Of a DNA stretch of 64,000 nucleotides, positions 47,370 to 59,610 are shown piece by piece. Source of the stretch: Sipunculus nudus (taxonomy: Eukaryota > Annelida > Sipuncula > Golfingiida > Sipunculidae). Where the stretch lies: NCBI GenBank assembly GCA_026874595.1, contig CM049313.1, positions 27,092,008 to 27,156,007 on the forward strand. Direction: 5' to 3'. Below the pieces are notes generated by a model. That model was given only the letters and a program-made list of their open reading frames with translations, made no database searches and had not been told where the DNA came from. The translations under genes were made by a program, and so were the position numbers. How positions within the stretch are numbered: position 1 is the stretch's first letter; every line of letters starts with the position of its first letter.

Positions 47370-50310
47370 AACCAGGCACAAATCGTAACCGCTGGACCTA
47401 GAACCTTGTAACTTGGCATTCTGAGAGGTCCATGAAAAATCTCCTTGGAAACCAGAAATTAGGTCTCTGTTACCCATATCCTTTGAGCTATGGGGCCCCA
47501 AAGTACCCCCCAGAAAAGTCCAAAATTTCATACAAAAACTTCAATATCTCATTAACTACTTGACTGATGGTCATGATTTTTGGCATAACTATTGATCATG
47601 AGAGGTTCCATCAGTTCCTGAAGATTGGTGGCGCCACCTATATTTTTCGATTTTTTACGAATTTTTTTCTCTATTTTTGAGACCTTTAAAAATGTGAACA
47701 TCTGTTAACAAGGCACAAATCGTAATGACTGGACTTAGAATCTTCATTCTCGACACACTGAGAGACCTATGAAAAATCTCCATGGAAACCAGAAATTAGG
47801 TCTCTGTTACCCATATCCTTCCAGCTATGGGGCCCCAAACTACCCCCCCAGAAAAGTAAAAAATTTCAAACAAAAACTTCAATATCTCATTAAATACTTG
47901 ACTGATGGTCATGATTTGTGTCATACATATTGATCATGAGATGTTCAATAACGTCCTGCAGACTGGTGGCGCCACCTGTATCGTTCAATTTTTTACGAAT
48001 TTTTTTCTCTATTTTTGAGACCTTTCAAAATGTAAACATCTGTTAACAAGGCACAAATCGTAAAGACTGGACCTAGAATCTTCATTCTTGACACACTGAG
48101 AGACCTGTGAAAAGTCTCCATGGAAACCAGAAATTAGGTCTCTGTTACCCATATTCTTCGAGCTATGGAGCCCCTAAGTACCCCCAAGAAAAGTAAAAAA
48201 TTTCATACAAAAACTTCAATATCTCATTAACTACTTGACTGATAGTCATGATTTGTGGCATAACTATTGATCATGAGATGTGTCATCACTTCCTGCAGAC
48301 TGGTGGTGCCACCTTTATTGTTCGATTTTTTACGATTTTTTCCTCTATTTTTGAGACCTTTAAGGATGCTGTCATCTGTTAGCATGGCACAAATCGTAAC
48401 GACTGAACCTAGAATCTTCATTCTTGACACACTGAGAGGTCCATGAAAAATATCCTTGGAAACCAGAAATTAGGTCTCTGTTAACCATATCCTTCGAGCT
48501 ATGGGGCCCCAAAGTACCCCCCCCCCCAGAGTAGTCAAAAATTTCATACAAAAACTTCAATATCTCAATAACTACATCACTGATGGTCATGATTTTTGGC
48601 ACACATATTGATTATGAAATGTTCCATCAGTTCCTGCAGACTTGTGGCGCCACCTGTATTGTTTGATTTTTTACGATTTTTTCCTCTGTTTTTGAGACCT
48701 TTAAGGATGCTGTCATCTGTTAATGTGGCACAAATCATAACGACTGGACCTAGAATCTTCATTCACGACACACTGAGAGACCTATGAAAAGTCTCCATGG
48801 AAACCAAAATTAGGTCTCTGTTACCCATTTTCTTCGAGCTATGGAGCCCTAAAGTACCCCCAAGAAAAGTAAAAAATTTCATACAAAAACTTCAATATCT
48901 CATTAACTACTTGAATGATGGTCATGATTTGTGGCATAACTATTGATCATGAGATGTGTCATTTGTTCCTGCAGACTGGTGGCACCACCTGTATCCTTCG
49001 ATTTTTTACGATTTTTTCCTCTATTTTTGAGACCTTTAAGGATGCTGTCATCTGTTAGCATGGCACAAATCGTAACGACTGGACCTAGAATCTTCATTCT
49101 CAACACACTAGAAGACCTATGAAAAGTCTCCATGGAAACCAGAAATTAGGTCTCTGTTACCCATATCCTTTGAGCTATGGGGCCCCAAAGTACCGCCCCA
49201 GAGTAGTCAAAAATTTCATACAAAAACTTCAATATCTCAATAACTACATCACTGATGTTCATGATTTTTGGCATACATATTGATTATGAGATGTTCCATC
49301 AGTTCCTGCAGACTGGTGGCGCCACCTATATTGTTTGATTTTTTTACGATTTCTTCCTCTATTTTTGAGACCTTTAAGGATGCTGTCATCTGTTAGCATG
49401 GCACAAATCGTAACGACTGGACCAAGAATCTTCATTCTCAATACACTAGGAGACCTATGAAAAGTCTCCATGGAAACCAGAAATAAGGTCTCTGTTACCC
49501 ATATCCTTCGAGCTATGGGGCCCCAAAGTACCCCCCCCCAGAGTAGTCAAAAATTTCATACAAAAACTTCAATATCTCAATAACTACACCACTGATGGTC
49601 ATGATTTGTGGCATAACTATTGATCAAGAGGTGTTCCATCAGTTCCTGCAGACTGGTGGCACAACCTGTATTTGTTCGGGGTTTTTTTTACGAATGTTTT
49701 CTCTATTTTTGAGACCTTTAAAGATATGAACATCTGTTAACAGGGCACAAATCATAAAAACTGGACCTAGAATCTTCATTCTTGACACACAGGGAGACCC
49801 ATGAAAATTCTCCATGGAAACCTGAAATTAGGTCTCTGTTACCCATATTCTTTAGGCTGTATGGCTCCAAAATACCCCCCCAGAATAATGGAAAATTTGA
49901 TACAAAAAGTGCAGTATCTCAATAACTACAACACTGATGGTCATGATTTTTGCATACATATTGATCATGAGCTGTTCCATCAGTTTCTGCAGAGAGGGTG
50001 CGCCACCTCTATTTTTTTCAAATTTTTATGAATTTTTTTTCTCTTTTTTCCAATCCTTTGAAGATGTGGTTATCTATCAAGAGGGTACAAATTGCAACAA
50101 CTGGACCTAGAAACTTCATTCTTGTCATGCAAGGAGGCCCATGAAGAGTGCCTGTGGAAACTTGAAATTAGGTCTCTGTTACCCATATCCTTCAAGCTAT
50201 AGGACTCTGAAGTATCCCTCAGAATAATGGACAATTTGATACAAAAGCTGAAGTATCTGAACAACTTATATGGAGATCATCATGATTCTTTGCATGGATA
50301 TTGACCATTA
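47370..50310 (+). repeat. 338-bp tandem array, about 8 units
   Basis: The GGCACAAATCGTAA-type anchor recurs at about 47374, 47712, 48050, 48387, 48726, 49062, 49399, 49744 and 50086. Each unit has AGAAATTAGGTCTCTGTTAC, a C run within AGTACCCCCC, a TCAATATCTC segment and a GGTGGCGCCACCT variant before ATTTTTTACGA. Confidence 0.92.
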
Positions 50311-51339
50311 AGTGTTTTTAGCTCAGCTGACTGTAAGTCATCTGAAGTATCCCTCAGAATAATGGACAATTTGATACAAAAGCTCAAGTATCTAAACAAC
50401 TATTGCAGTGATCACCATGATTCTTTGTATGGATATTGATCATGGAATGTGTCATCAGTTTCTGCTGTATGGTGGCGCCACCTGTATTTTTTTTATTTTT
50501 ACGAATTTTTTTCTCTATTTTTGAGACCTCATAAGATGCGGTCATCTGTTAACATGGCACAAAACGTAACAACTGGACCTAGAATTTTCTCTCTTGACAT
50601 GCTGAGAGGCTCATGAAAAGTTTCCTTAAAAACTTGAAATTAGGTCTCTGTTACCCATAACCTCTGAGCTATGGGGCTCCGAAGTACCCCCCAGAATAAT
50701 GGAAAATTTGATACAAAAGCTCAAGTATCTGAACAATTATTATATTGATCACCATGATTCTTTGCATGAATATTGATCATGAAATGTTTCATCAGTTTCT
50801 GCATTCTGGTGGCACCACCTGTATTTTTTCAATTTTTAGCTCAGCTGACTGAAAGTCATCTGAGCTGTAGGGATCACCTTTTGTAGGTCGTCCGTCCGGC
50901 CATCCAGGCGTCTGTCTGTTAACAGGGCACAAATCGTAACCGCTAGACCGGGAATCTTCTTACTTGAAATCCTGGGAGGTCTATGGAAATTCTCCTTGTA
51001 AACCTGAAATTAGGTCACTGTGACCTATATTCTTCGAGCTATGGGGTTCTGAAGTACCCCCCAGAATAATGCAAAATTTAATACGAAAGCTCAAGTATCT
51101 GAACAACTAATGCATTTATCAACATGTTTTTTTGCATGGATATTGATCATGGAGTGTTTCATCAATTTCTGGAGATTGGTGGCGCCACCTATATTTTTTT
51201 TATTTTTTACGATTTTTTATGCCCCCGCCACAAAGTGGCCGGGGCATATAGTTTGACCCATGTCCGTCATTCCGTCATTCTGTCATTCCGTCATTCCTTC
51301 ATTCCGAAATCAAACAGTTGTACGGTTTTTTTTTCGCAA

Positions 51340-52940
51340 TGCCTGCAGATATTGGCCTGATTTTTTGTGTGTGGGCAGATAATGACCAGTTACAGATCGA
51401 GTTTGCGTTTCGTCCCGGTTGACCTACTTTTGACTGATTAACGGCTCTAAAACTTAGAAAATTTCATGAAAAATAGAAATTGTCATGACAAATACCCATG
51501 TACGGCTTTTTTTTCACAATGCCTGCAGATATTGGCCTGATTTTTGGTGTGTGGGCAGATAATGACCAGTTACAGATCGAGTTCGCGTTTCGTCCCGGTT
51601 GACCTACTTTTGACCGTTTTACGGCTCCTAAACATAGAAAAATTCATGAAAAATAGAAATTTTCATGACAAATACACATGTACAGACTTTTTTTCGCAAT
51701 GCCTGCAGATATTGGCCTGATTTTTGGTGTGTGGGCAGATAATGACCAGTTACAGATCGAGTTTGCGTTTCGTCCCGGTTGACCCATTTTTGACCGTTTT
51801 ACGGCTCCGAAACATAGAAAAATTCATGAAAAATAGAAATTTTCATGTCAATTATACACATGTACGGACTTTTATTCGCAATGCCTGCAGATATTGGCCT
51901 GATTTTTGGTGTGTGGGCAGATAATGACCAGTTACAGATCGAGTTCGCATTTCGTCCCGGTTGACCTACTTTTGACCATTTTACGGCTCCAAAACTTCAA
52001 AACAGAAAAATTCATGAAAAATAGAAATTTTCATGACAAATACACATGTACAGCCATTTTTGGCCCTCAGCGCATAGGCTGATAGGCTATTGTCGTCACC
52101 GAAGCTGTCCGTCTGTCCGTCCGTCCATCTGTCTGTCCGGTGTCTGTCCGTGCGTCCGTTCCGCGTCTGTTAACTTTTACCTTGTGAGCGGGATATCTCT
52201 AAAAGGATTCACCCTTGGAATTTTATTTCATCAGTGAAGATGTATATCGATAAAATCTCAGTCAAGGTCGAAGATGGGTGACCTTGACCCATTTTTCTAC
52301 ATTTTACAGCTGATTATAGAAAAACACTCAGAAGTTTATATCTCAGGAACTATTGTGTGGATTTTCACAAAACTTACTATGATCATTGGGACTGATGGTC
52401 TGTATGTGCTGCACAATTTTGGTGGTGCCACCTGCAATTTCTGATTTTTTAATGAAATTTTATCGGATTTTTTCAATTTTGGCCTTTTGTGCAGGATATC
52501 TCCAAAGGTATTCAACACAGGAACTTCATTTCTTCAGTGCTATTGCATTATATTTACAAAATCTTGGTCAAGTTCAAAGATAGGTGATCTTGACCTACTT
52601 TTCAAGGATACAGAGCTTAGTATAGAAAAAAACTTAGGAGCTTATTTCTCAGGAAGCATTTGGTGGATTGTTTTGAAACATGGCATATACCTCTCCAATT
52701 TAAATTTATAAATGATTATCAACTTTTGCTAATATTCTAGTTTTGCAATGCAATGCTTACAGATACTGGCCTAATGTTTGGTCTGTGGGCGCATAATGAC
52801 CACTTACAGATCGAGTTCGCGTTTCGTCCCAGTTAACCTATTTTTCACCATATGACAGATCCTGAACATAGAAAATTTCATGAAAGACAGAAATTTTCAT
52901 GATAAATGCACATATATGGACTTTTTTCACAATGCCTGCA
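51340..52940 (+). repeat. 180-bp tandem repeat of family D, about 6 units split by family C
   Basis: GCCTGCAGATATTGG-type sequence recurs at 51341, 51521, 51701, 51883, 52755 and 52934. Spacing is 179-182 bp once the nested element is removed. Confidence 0.88.
52058..52740 (+). mobile_element. Helitron-like element, family C, copy 1
   Basis: It starts TTTTGGCCCTCAGCGCATAG with GTCCGTCTGTCCGTCCATC and ends TTTTGCTAATATTCTAG before TTTT. It breaks the 180-bp array of family D at a T run. The 3' inverted motif is decayed compared with copy 2. Confidence 0.75.
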
Positions 52941-53940
52941 TATACTGGCCTGATTTTGGTGTGTTGCTTGATAATGACCCTTTAAAGATCGAGTTTGCAA
53001 TTTGCCCTTGTTGACCTACTTTTGACCATACAACACCTCCTGAACTTAAAAAATTTTACAAAATTTAACAAATGTTTCTAATTTGCCCAAGGCTGGGGCA
53101 TTCGTGTCGTTCCGACACATCTAGTTTTCTCTACTTTTGTGATCTTTAAACATTTGGTCATCTGTAAAGAGGGCACAAATCATAATGACTGGACCTAGAA
53201 TCTTCTGTCCTCACCTCCAGGGAAGCCCATAAAAGGTCTACATGGAAACCCAAAATAAGGTCCTTGTTACCCATATTCTGTGAGCTATGGGGCTCTGAAG
53301 TTTCCCCAGAATAAAGATTTGGTCATATATTAACAGGGCACAAATCATAATGACTGGACCTAGAATCTTCTGTCCTCACCTCCAGGGAAGCCCATAAAAG
53401 GTCTACATGGAAACCCGAAATAAGGTCCCTGTTACCCATATCCTTCATGCTCTGGGGCTCCAAAGTACTCCCCAGAATAAAGATTTGGTCATCTGTTAAC
53501 AGAGCACAAATTATAATGACTTGACCTAGAATCTTCTTTCTTGATATGCTGGGAGGCCCCTGAAAAGTCTCCTTGTGCACCTGAAATTACATCTCTGTTA
53601 CCCATATCCTTCATCCTATGCGGCTTTGAAATACCCCCCATAATAAACATTTGGATTTGTTAAGAGGGCACAAATCACAATAACTGGACCTAGAATTTTA
53701 TTTTTTGACATGCTGGGAGACCCCTGAAAAGTCATCTTGTAAACCTTGAAAATAGGTGTCTGTTACCCATATCCTTCATGCTACAGAGCTCCATAGTACC
53801 CCAATGAATATTGGATGATTTTATACAAAAGGTCAAGTTTGGAAAAAGTATTTCATTCAAATTTGACATTCAGATGATAAAATTACTTTTGTCAATGTCT
53901 TCCTGGTCAGCTGAGCGTCATGACCCCTGGGTCACTTGTT

Positions 53941-54563
53941 AATCTAAATATTTTGATAAAAAGTTTATGAATATTTCAGCTTGAAAAAAAAGCATTTTAG
54001 CCAAAGTCTTTTAGTATGTGTAAACAGATTTGCCAACAGGCCAAGATTGTGTCTGTATATTTAAATAGGTTGAGAAACTGTCAACTGTTTCAGATTTGGC
54101 AATAGATCAAGAGTTCATTCAGTACAGCCAGATATAGGTCAAGAGTTCAATCAGTGCAGCCAAGCACAAGGCATGTGATCCCCTCATGGGTGACATGTGA
54201 ACACCTCATGGGTGTCATGCCCCTCAGGGCTGTATGTGGAGCCAATCTATTTATAGCTTTGGCAGACTGCCAACTGTATCAGATTAGGCAACAGGTCAAG
54301 AGTTCACTCAGTGCAGCCAAGTACAGGTTATAATTTCACCCAGTCTAGCCAGGTGCAGGTCATGAGTTCACTCAGTGCAGTAGCCTGCGCCAGCAAATTT
54401 GTCACAGTTCACTCAGGGCAACTGCCTTTCTCACCTAAGCCTGGTCAGCCCCATGCATCAGACTCAAGGTAAATTTGATGTATTGGCATTATATTATGAC
54501 CTGTCTGTGTGTCTTTGATGGCTTTCTCATTCACAAGACAGGTGTCACCACCTACAATGACTT
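53941..54563 (+). mobile_element. family A body, continued
   Basis: It resumes the family A order after the family B insertion: AGTTTATGAATATTTCAGC, CACTCAGTGCAGCC repeats and a perfect TTGGCAGACTGCCAA at 54259-54273. It is cut by family C at CCTACAATGACTTTT. Confidence 0.75.
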
Positions 54564-55301
54564 TTTAGCCCTCAGCCCTTAGGCTGATGGGCTATTGTTG
54601 TCACCCAAGCTGTCCGTCCGTCTGTCTGTCCGTCCGGCGTCCGTTAACTTTTACTTTGTGAGCGGGATATCTGGAAAAGGATTCACCGTCAGATTTTTAT
54701 TTCCTCGGTAAAGATGTTTATCGACAAAATCTCGGTCAAGTTCGAAGATGGGTGACCTTGACCTATTTTTCTACATTTTAGAGCTGATTATAGAAAAACA
54801 CTTATATGCTTATTACTCAGGAACCATTTGGTGGATTTTCACAAAACTTAGTATGATTATTGGGACTGATAGTCTGTACCTGCTACACAAGTTTGGTGGC
54901 GCAACCTACAATTTCTGATTTTTAATGAATTTTTATCGGATTTTTCAACTTTGGGCTTGTGAGCAGGATATCTCTAAAAGGATTCACCTTAGGAATTTTA
55001 TTTTTTCGGTGAAGATGTATATTGACAAAATCTCGGTCAAGTTCGAAATTGGGTAACCTTGACCTATTTTTCTACGTTTTAGAGCTGATAATAGAAAAAA
55101 CATTTAGAAGCTTATTTCTCAGGAAGCATTTGGTGGATTGTTATGAATCATTGTACATACTTCTCCATTTTAAATTTATAACTGAGACATGTACAGATAT
55201 ACATCCATTTGAGAACAGATATTTAGTACTTGTTACTGTAACCACCTTTAAACACTGTTCTTTTGGCTGAGGGCTTTTGTCAGCTTCTGCTGATATTCTA
55301 G
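54564..55301 (+). mobile_element. Helitron-like element, family C, copy 2
   Basis: It starts TTTAGCCCTCAGCCCTTAGG with GTCCGTCCGTCTGTCTGTCC. It ends with GGCTGAGGGC, CAGCTTCTGCTG and ATATTCTAG before TT. AGCCCTCAGCC / GGCTGAGGGC is the subterminal inverted pair. The empty site is present at 36666-36690 and 39957-39980 (CCTACAATGACTTTTGCACA). This 738-bp copy is the clearest Helitron-like unit in the window. Confidence 0.85.
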
Positions 55302-55557
55302 TTGCACAGTGTGTGACTTTTGTGCCTGCTTATTTCTATGGAGGAATTTGATATATCATCCTGAAATTGGGCATATTTATACCTATCGAAAAGCTTTGTC
55401 GTAAACAAGACTGGTGGTGCCACCTTCAATAATTTTTGCACAGTGTGTGTCCCTGCTTATTTCTCATTAGGGGTTTGATATATCAGTCTGAACTTGGGAT
55501 ATGTATACATCTCTGATAGCTTTGTTGTATACAAGACTGGTGGTGCCAGCTACAATC
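55302..55557 (+). mobile_element. family A body, final visible part
   Basis: It continues TTGCACAGTGTGTGACTTTT and two core modules, then is cut by a family B start at GCTACAATCCTTT. Family A's own 3' end is not found beyond this point. Confidence 0.7.
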
Positions 55558-56870
55558 CTTTTTAGCTCAGCTGACTGTAAGTCAACTGAGGTATAGGAAT
55601 GGTGCCTGTCCTTCATCCGTCCGGACGTCCGGCAGTCCATTAGCAGGGCACAAATCGTAATGGCTGGTCCTAGAAACTTCTAAGTAAAGATCCAGGGAGG
55701 TCAATAAAAAATCTCCTTGGAAACCTGAAATCTGGTCACTGCGACCTATATCCTTCAAGCTATAGGGCTTGAAAGTACCCCCGGATTAGTAAAAAATTTG
55801 ATACAAAACCTCCAATATCTTGATAATGAATGCATGGTTTGTCATGAATCTTGCCTTGAATATTGACCATGACTAGTTTTGTCAGTTCCTGAAACGTGGT
55901 GGCGCCACCTGTATTTTTTCCTATTTTAACGAAATTTTTCTATTTATTTACTATAAAATGACAACAATCATTTCATTTTCTCAGCTGTGATTACATCTGG
56001 TGTCCCAAAACCTGGTGTGTTTATTGATCACAAGTGGATTCCCTGCCCTATAGTAATCACCCTGTCTGTCTGTCTGTTTGTATGTCTGTCTGTCTGTCAA
56101 TCCGTCCATCCACACAAATTTGTTTCCAGACGATAACTCCAGGTTGGATTGGCACATGGATTTCAAACTTGACTTACACATGGCCACTAAAGCAAGAACC
56201 TATATGATTTTGGGGTCATGAGGTCAGTGGTCAAGGTCACAAGACTCACTTAATTAAAAAGATTATGGCTGCATTTTAAGCCAAGCTTTTCATTCCAAAC
56301 TTTCCATCTTGCGCATTTAGCTGTCATAACTTGCCAGTATGGGGAGAGCATAAATTAATTTGGGGTCACAAGGTCAAGGTCACAGGGGCCATCTGTTCAC
56401 AAATTAGTTTCATGATGATAACTCCAGTTTAGTTTGACATATTGGTTTCAAACTTAACTCATAAATAAACTAAAGTAGGAACCATGTCGATTTGGGGTCC
56501 AGTGGTCAAAGGTCAAGGTCACAGGACCCATTTCTTTAAAAGGAATGTGTATGCATTTGAAGCCAAACCTATCTGTTCATCAGATAGTATTTCCTTACGT
56601 CAGAAGAGTTAAAACTTCAGCAGGTGTGAAATTGACTATTAATTCCAGTAATAAATTATACATGAGATAGTAATTAGCACAATGATATTGTTTTTCCCTC
56701 ATTTAACCAACATTGTGTATACTTTATTTGAAAAGATGTTTAATTTATTAAATTTACTGAATCTTTATTTTGGTGAATAAAATTAAGCATGTACTGAAAA
56801 CTCGACTATGCAAAATTTTTAATAGTGTTTCAAGGAATAATCTTTAAGATGCAATGTTGTGGCATTATTG

Positions 56871-59610
56871 TATCCCCAGACAAAGTCGGGGGATACTATG
56901 TTTTCATACCGGTCCCGCCGCCGCCGCCGCCGCCGCCGCATATGAATCTTGTTGGCGCGATAACCCAAAAAATATTTCACAGAACTTTACCAAACTTGGT
57001 ATATGTATAGATATGGGTAAGAGGACGACGCCTATTTAAAATGAGGTCATGACCTTTACTAGGAGAGTGTCCTTGACCTTGAATAGGTCCAATTTTGGGG
57101 AAAATCACACAAATTCTTAAATATCTCAAGAAATCTTGCATGGATTTATCCCAAAATCAAGTTGATGGAAGATAATGGATAGGGTTGTCATGTTCCAGAA
57201 ACTGGTGGCGCCACCTATTATCCTTTACTTGTTTTCGTGGCATTTAATACCCCAAAATTGCCACCTTACAGTACTATGAGCATTATAAGTCAAAAACTAA
57301 TGGACAGATTTCTTTTATTTTATGCATATACATAGGTATGGGTTATGGGATGATGTTTATTTAAATTGGGGTCATGACCTTTCCTATGAGAGTGGCCTTG
57401 ACCTTGAATATTGCCATATATGGTGAAAATCACACACCTCTTATGATATCTCCAGTGTTGATAGCCATATGGATTTCAAACATGAATTATGTATGGCCCA
57501 CCACTTAAGTAAGAACCCTATAGGTTCTAGGGTCAAAGGTCAAGGTCACTGGACTGGCATCTTAAAAGATACTGTGGATGCATTTTAAGCCAAACTTTCA
57601 TCCCAGGTCTTCCATCTTCAGTATATAGCTCACTTGCCAATAGTGGATGATCCATATCAATTTTGGGGTCACAAGGTCAAAGGTCAAGGCCACAGGAGCT
57701 ATCTGTCTAAAAATTAGTTGCATTGTGGATGCATTTTCAGCCAAACAATTCATCTCAGATCTTTCATCTTGCACATATAGTTCACCTGCCAAGAATGGAA
57801 GACCCCTATCAATTTTGAGGTCACAAGGTCAAAGGTGAAGGTCACAGGAGCCATCTGTCCAAAATTTAGTTTCTGGATGATAACTCCTGTTTTTATTGAT
57901 GTATGGATTTCAAACTTGACTTGTATATGTCCCATTGGAAAAGCAAGATCCAAATTGATTTTGGGGTCATGAGGTCAAAGGTCAAGGTCACAGGACACAT
58001 CTTTAGAAAGATGTGGGTGCATTTTCAGCCAAACATTTCATCTCAGATCTTTCATCTTGCACATATAGTTCACCTGCCAAGAGAGGAAGACCCCGATCAA
58101 TTTTAAGGTCAAAGGTGAAGGTCACAGGAGCCATCTGTCCAAAAATTAGTTTTTGGATGATAATTCCTGTTTTTATTGATGTATGGATTTCAAACTTGAC
58201 TTGTATATGTCCCATTGGAAAAGCAAGACTCCAATTGATTTTGGGGTCATGAGGTCAAAGGTCAAGGTCACAGGACACATCTTTAAAAAGATTGTGGATG
58301 CATTTTCAGCCAAACATTTCATCTCAGACCTTTCATCTTGCACATATAGTTCATCTGCCAATAGAAGAAGACCCCTATCAATTTTGAGGTCACAAGGTCA
58401 AAGGTGAAGGTCACAGGAGCCATCTGTCCAGAAATTAGTTTCTTGATGATAATTCCTGTTTTTATTGATGTATGGATTTCAAACTTGACTTGTATTTGAC
58501 CTATTGGAAAAGCAAGACCTGAATTGATTTTGGGGTCATGAGGTCAAAGGTCAAGTTCACAGGAAACATCTATAAAAAGATTGTGGATGCATTTTCAGCC
58601 AAACAATTCATCTCAGATCTTTCATCTTGCACATATAGTTCACCTGCCAAGAGAAGAAGAACCCTATCAATTTTGAGGTCACAAGGTCAAAGGTGAAGGT
58701 CACAGGAGCCATCTGTCTAAAATTAGTTTCTGGATGATAATTCCTTCTTTTATTGATGTATGGATTTCAAATTTGACTTGTATTTGACCCATTGGAAAAG
58801 CAAGACCCAAATTGATTTTGGGGTCAAAGGTCAAGGTCACAGGAAATCTCTTTAAAAAGATTGTTGATGCATTTTCAGCCAAACATTTCATCTCAGACCT
58901 TTCATCTTGCACATATAGTTCACCTGCCAAGAATGGAAGACCCCTATCAATTTTGAGGTCCAGGGTCAAAGGTGAAGGTCACAGAAGCCATCTGTCAAAA
59001 AATTAGTTTCTGGATGATAATTCCTCCTTTTATTGATGTATGGATTTCAAACTTGACTTGTATATGTCCCATTGGTAAAAGCAAGACCCAAATTGATTTT
59101 GGGGTCATGAGGTCAAAGGTCAAGGTCACAGGACACATCTTTAAAAAGATGTGGATGTATTTTCAGCGATACATTTCATCTCAGATCTTTCATCTTGCAC
59201 ATATAGTTCACCTGCCAAGATAAGAAGAATCCTATCAATTTTGAGGTCACAAGGTCAAAGGTGAAGGTAACAGGAGCCATCTGTCCAAAAAATTACTTTT
59301 AGGATGATAATTCCTGCTTTATTTATGTATAGATTTCAAACTTGACTTGTATATGTCCCATTGGAAAAGCAAGAATCCAATTGATTTTGGGGTCATGAGG
59401 TCAAAGGTCAAGGTCACAGGACACATCTTTAAAAAGATCAAGGTCACAGGACCAACATCTTCAACAAGATTGTGGATTGATAGATGAAAGAAACAATAAA
59501 TATGCCAAGTGTCAGTATATGCTGCTAAAAATGGGGGCCTATTCTTTAAGGGGGGGGGGCCTACTATGTCTGGGGATACTCCGGCACCTGCGGTGCCAAG
59601 AAATGTCTAG
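56871..59610 (+). mobile_element. Helitron-like element, family F, copy 2 (complete)
   Basis: It starts TATCCCCAGACAAAGTCGGG. It ends TGTCTGGGGATACTCC, the perfect hairpin GGCACCTGCGGTGCC, then AAGAAATGTCTAG before TTTT. TATCCCCAGACA / TGTCTGGGGATA is a perfect 12-bp inverted pair. A (CCG) run lies at about 56918-56938, where copy 1 has a shorter one. At 2740 bp it encodes nothing recognisable. Confidence 0.88.
57480..59450 (+). repeat. 285-bp tandem array of family F, rich in AGGTCA half-sites
   Basis: The GGATGATAA anchor recurs at 57875, 58155, 58444, 58732, 59012 and 59302 (spacing 280-290). Each unit has two halves: one ends GAGGTCAAAGGTCAAGGTCA and the other AGGTCAAAGGTGAAGGTCA. It therefore looks like a dimer of the about 142-bp unit at 21400-22190. 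Confidence 0.92.

Larger units (their letters stand above)
51215..53124 (+). mobile_element. Helitron-like element, family D
   Basis: It starts TTTATGCCCCCGCCACAAAG. It ends with GGCTGGGGCATTC, the hairpin GTGTCGTTCCGACAC and ATCTAG before TTTT. ATGCCCC / GGGGCAT is the subterminal inverted pair. It sits inside a T-rich site of family B: removing it rejoins ACGATTTTT to TTCTCTACTTTTG, matching intact units such as 48000-48020. Family C is nested inside it. Confidence 0.82.
47273..53940 (+). mobile_element. Helitron-like element, family B, large copy with 338-bp array
   Basis: It starts TTAGCTCAGCTGACTGAAAG with GTCCGTCGTCCGTCTGTC. It ends with GGTCAGCTGAGCGTCATGAC, a CCCCTGGGTC palindrome remnant and CTTGTT. 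Both flanks join to family A sequence that is uninterrupted at 35778-35815. Extra family B starts at about 50312 and 50836 indicate internal rearrangement. It contains the nested family D element. No coding sequence is supported. Confidence 0.75.

Noticed and set aside
57480-59450. Minus-strand open frames of 62-89 codons in the 285-bp array.
   Set aside because: They repeat with the array period, change frame with unit length and encode no known domain.
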